Shown piece by piece: positions 58,041 through 64,000 of a stretch of DNA of 64,000 bases (position 1 is its first letter; each line of letters starts with the position of its first letter). The position numbers were made by a program, and so were the translations under genes. Origin of the DNA: Saccharina japonica. Lineage: Eukaryota; Sar; Phaeophyceae; Laminariales; Laminariaceae. The DNA lies in NCBI GenBank assembly GCA_008828725.1, contig MEHQ01001160.1, positions 1-64,000 on the forward strand, given 5' to 3'. Below the pieces are notes generated by a model. It was not told where the DNA came from, did not search any database, and saw nothing but the letters and a program-made list of their open reading frames with translations.

Positions 58041-58284
58041 TTTATCGAAACATGCGTAGCATACCTCCGGAATGTGTAAAGTCACTTGAGGGATTGCACA
58101 CCTCGCGCAGAAGGTATCCATACGGTGAAGTTTAACTTCCACCTGATGTACAATCTCCTGACCTAAGCATAAATTGGAACAACTTGCCGCACAAGAACGA
58201 ATTCCGGGCGATTTTGAGTTAAGGAGCCGCGTCACTCAGAAGTTTTCTAAGCTGAAAAATGCTACCTCTGTGGCAGCAGGCGTC
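58041..58284 (-). mobile_element. M1 MITE, eroded copy (right arm)
   Basis: Mirror of 47672-47915. Confidence 0.55.
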
Positions 58285-59052
58285 CTTCCGCGCTGCATAC
58301 ATCACCATATGTTTAGGCATTATCCCGCCGGCCGGGAAGGGAACATTGCCCTCGCGTGGCTTCTCTCAGCTGCTTCATCCAGCCTGCAGTGTATTAGCTG
58401 GCGCCGAAACCCGAACCATCGGAAATACGTCAGTTTGTCTGCGAACGGAACACAACCAAAGCTCGTTGGTAGTCGTGAAATCACCCCAACTGGCAGCTCG
58501 ACGAACGTGATACCAAGTGTTGTTGCGGTGTGTCTCCGGCCAGCGTTTTCGGTGCTTGTTATAATACCGGGTGTGCCGTACGATTGCACCTGATCGTCCG
58601 ACATTCCCGTCATCGGATATTACCCCAGATCGATAGTGGAGAAATGCAACGATATAGGCGTTGCCTTGTAGGGGTGATCCCTTTTTTTATCTGAGCCCCT
58701 CAGACAAGGACGCCAAAACCTAACCATAAACACTACTATGCAAGAGATCTGATTGCCCATCCCGGCAAACCGTTCTTTTGCGCTGGCTTGTCGTTAATGA
58801 AGGCATCGACGCGTGACCGTACGACTGAGGTGGAATCGTTCGGCCAAACCGCTTACTCTCGAGAACCCTCGACCCAGCATGTCACTTGAATGCTCCGTGT
58901 GTTTCGAGAATCGACTCGTGAATTCATCAGGACCTGGCGACATTCATTGGGATGCAGTTCTAGATTATATTAACACTTGTTGTTTGGGTGGGGTAATAGA
59001 GCTCCTAAGCTGTAATCAAAAGAGGAGACTCGAAACAACAAAATGTAATATG

Positions 59053-59307
59053 GACGCATGCTACGCTAGACGTGTACCATTTGTTCGTGGACGGTGGTCA
59101 CCTGAGGAGCTAAACACGTCGCCCCTAAACTGATTTTGAAGGGAAATGAAAACTACTATCCGATGAACAACAACCATAGCCTGAACGAATCCAAATGAAA
59201 GAGGTTGCGGCATCAAAAATAAATGACGGCAAAGTTTGAGCTGATGCGCTGGTCCTTTCAGAACCCGTTTCACGGTTCACCAAGGATATCTCTGTCGTAG
59301 CACGCGT
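59053..59307 (-). mobile_element. M1 MITE (right arm)
   Basis: Mirror of 46650-46904; GGACGCATGCTACGCTAGAC at the left end. Confidence 0.7.
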
Positions 59308-59327
59308 ACACTCCTACCGTTACACAG

Positions 59328-59572
59328 GACGCGTGCTACGGTAGAGGTAGCATGTTTTACCTGAATCGTTTTCTGAACGATCGGACTCCTTAACCCAAAT
59401 TCGCTGGACTTTCGTTCTTGTGGCGGATAATGTTTCAGCATATACTTCGGTCAGGATATTTCGCATCCAGCAGCCCTTTTAGTTTCCTCCGAAATCATTG
59501 TTTTGGTGAGGTCTGACGCTTCTTAATGGCGAAGCTCAGAAACAAAATTGTGCACCTCTATCGTAGCATGTG
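59328..59572 (+). mobile_element. M1 MITE (right arm)
   Basis: Mirror of 46385-46629; GACGCGTGCTACGGTAGAGG at the left end and CACCTCTATCGTAGCATGTG at the right end. Confidence 0.75.
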
Positions 59573-59902
59573 TCACCAGGTCTGTCCTTGAAATCGGCGT
59601 CACGCTAACAGATGATTGCTGACGTTAATACATTATCCGGTCAGGTCTGCAGGCGTCGAGCGAAAACGTTAAACCTTCCTTATGGCTTGATCCGATGGTG
59701 CCCGGACCGATGCCAATGGAGTGCAACAAGCACATACATTGTGATCATCTCTTCGCATCGCGTCTCACCAATAACGATAACGATATTGAGTTCGCCGTAG
59801 ATTCACGAGTACCACCCTGGTTCTGCCCCCCCCCAACCATAATCCCGCGTATGTTTCTATCCGGCAAACCCACAACTCCGGCAATGAACCTTGCGCGTTC
59901 AG

Positions 59903-60295
59903 GACATTGCCTACATCAACAACAACGACAAAGGCGGCCGGCGGCTGGAGATCCCCGAGGGTGACCTTAACGGCTCCTTCGTGGAATACGTCCTGTTCAG
60001 CGGTCTCACCGGTACAGCCATGCTTGGCGAGTACCGCATCTTCGCCAGGGGACACGAATCATCCCCCACTTGGAGGATCACGGCCACGGTGAACGGGGTT
60101 GTGGAGTGGGTTGAAGAAGAGATGCTTCCGTTCGGGTACGACGACGACGCCGACGACGATAACGCTTCTTATGTCCGGCGGTTGCTTTCGTCCGACAATA
60201 CACCAACCTCCAGCTCCTATTACTCTAACACGGAAGACCCATAGACGGAGAAGTTCACGGTCACTCTGGACTTATACGACCCTACTGGGTGCTGA
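59903..60295 (+). pseudogene. Paralog exon 14', right arm (TAG stop)
   Basis: After GCGTTCAG: DIAYINNNDKGG.. to SYYSNTEDP, TAG at 60242-60244, then TEKFTVTLDLYDPTGC and TGA (60293-60295). The acidic loop is shorter than in exon 14 of the WSC gene (about 45 versus 65 residues), so this loop evolves quickly. Confidence 0.8.
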
Positions 60296-60616
60296 ATGCA
60301 ATTTGCATGGCGCGCCTGGTCCTGCGTTCCCCCAGGCCGGCTACATGGGGATTATCGTAACCGTGAATGTTAGCTAGATCGGCAGTTTTGACTGTTAACC
60401 TGCGATGATGAACGATGGTACTCTTGACCAATGTCATTTGGAATTAAGACTATTTATGCATGCGAACGATGCCAGTCGGACATGCTCGGCAAACAATATC
60501 AAAGCAGCAGGTTGGGCCGAACACTCGAACACTCGAGTGTGCTCTAATGTCTTACCTTGCGCATGGGCTCTTGTGTGCTGAGGTTAGGCCTACCTGGTCA
60601 AGGGTTGGGTTTCAAC

Positions 60617-60735
60617 TTAACAGTAACACGGACGGGGGGGGGGTACTTCATAATCATGTATGGCCGTAGTCGTATGTCCATAGATCCTCACGTCCCTAAA
60701 ATGCCGGGACGGAGCATGTGGGTGTTCCCTGACTA
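60617..60735 (+). repeat. Dispersed repeat R3, copy 3
   Basis: Mirror of 45225-45340: GTATGGCCGTAGTCGTATGT, CATAGATCCTCACGTCCC, GCCGGGACGGAGCATGTG. Confidence 0.6.
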
Positions 60736-62603
60736 GAAAGGCGTTGCTAGCGGGGAGCGCTCCAAACGAGTGGTTGCACGATAGAGCTGTAGCACCTGGA
60801 AGATAATCTAGTTGTTGACAGGCAACAACGACGTAATACGGCAAACATAACGAAGTGATGGTTAGTTTCCAGCCCCCAGATGCATAGGTTAAGAAATGGC
60901 ATTGCGCATTCGTCATCTATCACAAAGTTTCCTTATTTGGGTGTGGTATAGGTCGCAAGTTGGAAGGCTCAGAACTATTAGGCCGAGCACCTATCATCGC
61001 GTTTGTTTTACCTCTCAGGGATGGCAACGTGTACCCAGACGCTTCAAGCGATTCAAAGCTTAAGAAGGGTGCTTGTTGAATCCCCCCGGTGTTATATTTG
61101 TTTGGTGCCTTGGGCAGCAGGAATATCGAGGCCGTCTGCCTTTGTTCGTCAAGCGAAGAATCATGTGTTTTGTAAAATTTGCCAAACATCGCGAGAAGGG
61201 GTGGGGAGATATCAGCATTTTGGCCGTGGTTCAAACCCTGGTTTGGGATACGCACTTCAGTAGTTTAAAAACATACTCTTAATTATTTGGGGCTACAAAA
61301 CCCGACTAATGAATAAAACAGTCTACACGGGGAGATTAGGCGGAGCGTGATCGATATGTTGAAGAGCACGCGTGCTACGTTTTGTGAGCGAGTGCACAAC
61401 ATATTACGAAGTACCGACATCGTGTGTACCTGTCTCTTTACGGGGGGCGGATTCGTGGGAAGGTGGCGTAAGGAAGAACAATATATATGAATCGCAGAAG
61501 TCTGTGAAGTGGGAGGATACTTCGTTTCACGCATCACGTTCCAGTGAGACGATACGCACAGACGGCGGTAAGAGCAACCAAGAACGTGTGTGTGAATGCA
61601 CAAAATACACATCGAAATGCAGGAGCGTCGAACAGAAGATATAAACGAGAGAAATAGAGCGCGAAATATTTTTGAATGGGTGTTCGAGGTAGTCGGATGA
61701 CGCCTTTGGATGTGAGCTCGGTGGATGTGAAGTGATGCGGCCGAAAGGGCAGCAAGTGGTTTAGGTCAAACTTACTTGTGACAACGGAACAAAAACAAAA
61801 TGCGTCATACACATCAGAGCGACCCTGGCTAGGACAAGGGTGGCACCTTCAGAAAACATACATTAATGAGTGACGCTGCTTTTGCCTACAGCATCTCCTT
61901 CTGTGTATAATGATATATCCTCGTGAGTGCGTGTCGGTCTGCACTGCGAACCAAAACAAATGGTATTGGTTCATTCTGCCCGGGTTGTCGTCTGTACCAC
62001 GACACTGTACGATGCAAAGCTAACACCTATCAGGTATATCACTAGCGCCCAGGCTGTCGCAGTTTGATGATCGACGCCTGCTTATTATCGAAGTAGCTAC
62101 GGTATGTTGTGCCGTTCTCGGTATCGGTGAGTTCTCAGTTTGTCCCGATGGTGTTAACGAGGACCGAACTCCTTAGGTTATGAACGCTTCCCACAGGGAT
62201 AGCGGACATGCCTGCGGTTCCACTGTGTTTGTGTTGTGTTTCTATTTGCAATGAAAACTTCTTGGGTGTACGAGCTAATCAGCCTTAACCGACGAGCGGG
62301 TAGCCTACGAACACACCTCGACTCAACCACCTGGCCGTTGACCATCGATCATCATATTGTCCAATCTCGCCGCCAACGTATAGTCGTCTCAGCGCCGCTT
62401 GTGTGATGATATATCATCGTACATACATACATGTGGCATGCACTATTTTCGGCGTATTCATATTTATACCGTTCACGTGTCGAGGCAAGAAAATTAACCG
62501 TGTGGGCAGCGAACTAATAGCTACAGGATTGAGGGAAACCCGAGTGGACCCCAGAAAGGAGAGATGTATGTAACCCCCCCCCCCCCCCCCCCTTGGTGCT
62601 ATG

Positions 62604-63310
62604 CAACACAACAGACACATACCTTGTGGTACACATCGTACAAAACGAGACCGTACAAAAACTTATTTAAAAATAACTGGCTACAGTAGTAGTCCCTCGA
62701 GAGGGTGGATCTTAGCAGCTACGCGTACCTAGTTACAAGCCAGGAGGTTTATCCGTGAGCCCGCAGCGATCACATCATCTGTCGTGTAAGATTGGGTTCT
62801 AGTTATTTTCCATTCCATATATGTATTTGGCCATTTGTTCCATGGTCCCTCCATAGTCGTATCTCCCGGATAATGGGTCACATAGCTTGTTCCTGGCCCC
62901 GCCACATCGGCACGCGTCATTCATGTTTATCGCGAACAGGATTGACCACGTTCCTCCCGTATCAACTAGTGTCGAAATATGATTACCCACACTAGACGCT
63001 CTCGGTAGCTGGCTTTCGGGAAACGCAATCTGTTGACAAGCGACCGGAACATTGTATAGTAGGAAAAGTCAAAATGATCAACTTGCGTACATGAATAATC
63101 AGGTATCTGTCTAACGTTGCCTACAATATTATATCTCACTCACATCGTCTTACCTACCGCCAGAGATTCCAATCGACCTTTTTGCTACATCAATCCTCGA
63201 CCCTTTCACAGGACATCGACATCTAAAGCGGTATGTTTTACTGTAATCAATACTCCGACAAGACACATATCAATATCGAGTTTCTAATTGCGTGGACCTT
63301 GTGGCTGCAA
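62604..63310. other. Unique spacer between right arm and third copy
   Basis: This 707-bp stretch has no counterpart in the arms. It holds a degenerate SINE-family body at about 62805-63000 (CATAGTCGTATCTCCCGGAT, GGGTCACATAG, TTTATCGCGAACAGG). No gene was recognised. Confidence 0.55.
62805..63000 (-). mobile_element. SINE-family fragment S5
   Basis: The body segment matches S1-S4 in order and orientation; the tRNA-like head is missing. Confidence 0.45.
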
Positions 63311-64000
63311 TACACAGAAGGAGATGCTGTAGGCAAAAGCAGCGTCACTCATTAATGTATGTTTTCTGAAGGTGCCACCCTTGTCCTAGCCAGGGTCGCT
63401 CTGATGTGTATGACGCATTTTGTTTTTGTTCCGTTGTCACAAGTAAGTTTGACACTAAACCACTTGCTGCCCTTTCGGCCGCATCACTTCACATCCACCG
63501 AGCTCACATCCAAAGGCGTCATCCGACTACCTCGAACACCCATTCAAAAATATTTCGCGCTCTATTTCTCTCGTTTATATCTTCTGTTCGACGCTACTGC
63601 ATTTCGATGTGTATTTTGTGCATTCACACACACGTTCTTGGTTGCTCTTACCGCCGTCTGTGCTTATCGTCTCACTGGAACGTGATGCGTGAAACGAAGT
63701 ATCCTCCCACTCCACAGACTTCTGCGATTCATATATATTGTTCTTCCTTACGCCACCTTCCCACGAATCCGCCCCCCGTAAAGAGACAGGTACACACGAT
63801 GTCGGTACTTCGTATATATGTTGTGCACTCGCTCACAAAACGTAGCACGCGTGCTCTTCAACATATCGATCACGCTCCGCCTAATCTCCCCGTGTAGACT
63901 GTTTTATTCATTAGTCGGGTTTTGTAGCCCCAAATAATTAAGAGTATGTGTTTAAACTACTGAAGTGCGTATCCCAAACCAGGGTTTGAACCACGGCCAA
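63311..64000. repeat. Third copy of arm sequence, direct to the left arm, cut by window end
   Basis: 63311-64000 is co-linear with 44048-44737 (constant offset 19,263) and begins at TACACAGAAGGAG. It differs from the left arm at several bases (for example DAPAF/DATAF, VCAYR versus VCLSS-type changes, CGTACATATG/CGTATATATG), more than the two arms differ from each other. It runs beyond the window. Confidence 0.9.

Larger units (their letters stand above)
53379..62603. repeat. Right arm of giant inverted repeat (9.2 kb)
   Basis: Reverse complement of 43353-52577. Outer edge: C(19) at 62574-62592 followed by CTTGGTGCTA. It differs from the left arm by, for example, single-base deletions near 61404 and 61764 and substitutions in exon 13'. 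The N at 54171 is the exact mirror of the N at 51785. Confidence 0.92.

Noticed and set aside
16511-60244. TAG/TAA reassigned as a sense codon
   Set aside because: In-frame stops occur in five places, but they stand for different expected residues (Trp in exon 2, a small polar residue in exon 10, another in the arms), and a true TAA ends exon 14. One-base frameshifts also occur. Pseudogenisation explains all of this without a new code.

Overview
This is a eukaryotic nuclear window. It shows GT-AG introns with conserved phases, a first exon behind a TATA box, non-LTR retrotransposon and tRNA-derived SINE copies, several fold-back/MITE families and satellite arrays. It contains no operons or bacterial gene packing. 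The combination of a secreted WSC-domain protein with galactose-binding-like, DUF2135-like and Cys-rich modules spread over small exons, with TTAGGG-type motifs and a LINE of the YADD type, suggests a stramenopile, most likely a brown alga. That assignment is an inference from family resemblance, not from a search.

Layout. 1-11.5 kb is repeat-rich: a fold-back element (0.5-1.2 kb), a 174-bp minisatellite (2.4-3.3 kb), CAG microsatellites (4.0-4.2 kb), a five-unit ~182-bp satellite (4.6-5.5 kb), SINE copies, and a 5'-truncated LINE on the minus strand (7.4-9.5 kb) beside an older LINE tail. 11.5-38.0 kb is one plus-strand gene of about 26 kb. I reconstructed 14 coding exons (838 codons) from splice sites, reading phase and protein-family resemblance. 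The order is signal peptide, galactose-binding-like domain, WSC domain, TP-rich linker, DUF2135-like domain 1, Cys-rich modules, and a second beta-rich plus DUF2135-like domain with an acidic Tyr/Asp-rich loop. The summed coding length is a multiple of three, but two exons carry in-frame stops (TAG at codon 67, TAA at codon 466), so this copy looks like a young pseudogene. Its introns are filled with a ~250-bp MITE family (called M1 here).

38.0-43.35 kb is M1-rich intergenic DNA. 43,353-62,603 is a giant inverted repeat: two arms of about 9.2 kb around an 801-bp spacer, centred near 52,978. Each arm carries the last three exons of a paralogous gene (divergently arranged), damaged by the same frameshift and the same two TAG stops. 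Both arms also carry a single N at exactly mirrored positions (51,785 and 54,171), so an assembly origin must be considered. After a 0.7-kb unique stretch, another copy of the left-arm sequence starts at 63,311 in direct orientation and runs off the window, suggesting an alternating inverted array.

No RNA gene, CRISPR array or intact second gene could be supported. No search or computation was run; domain names are from visual recognition.
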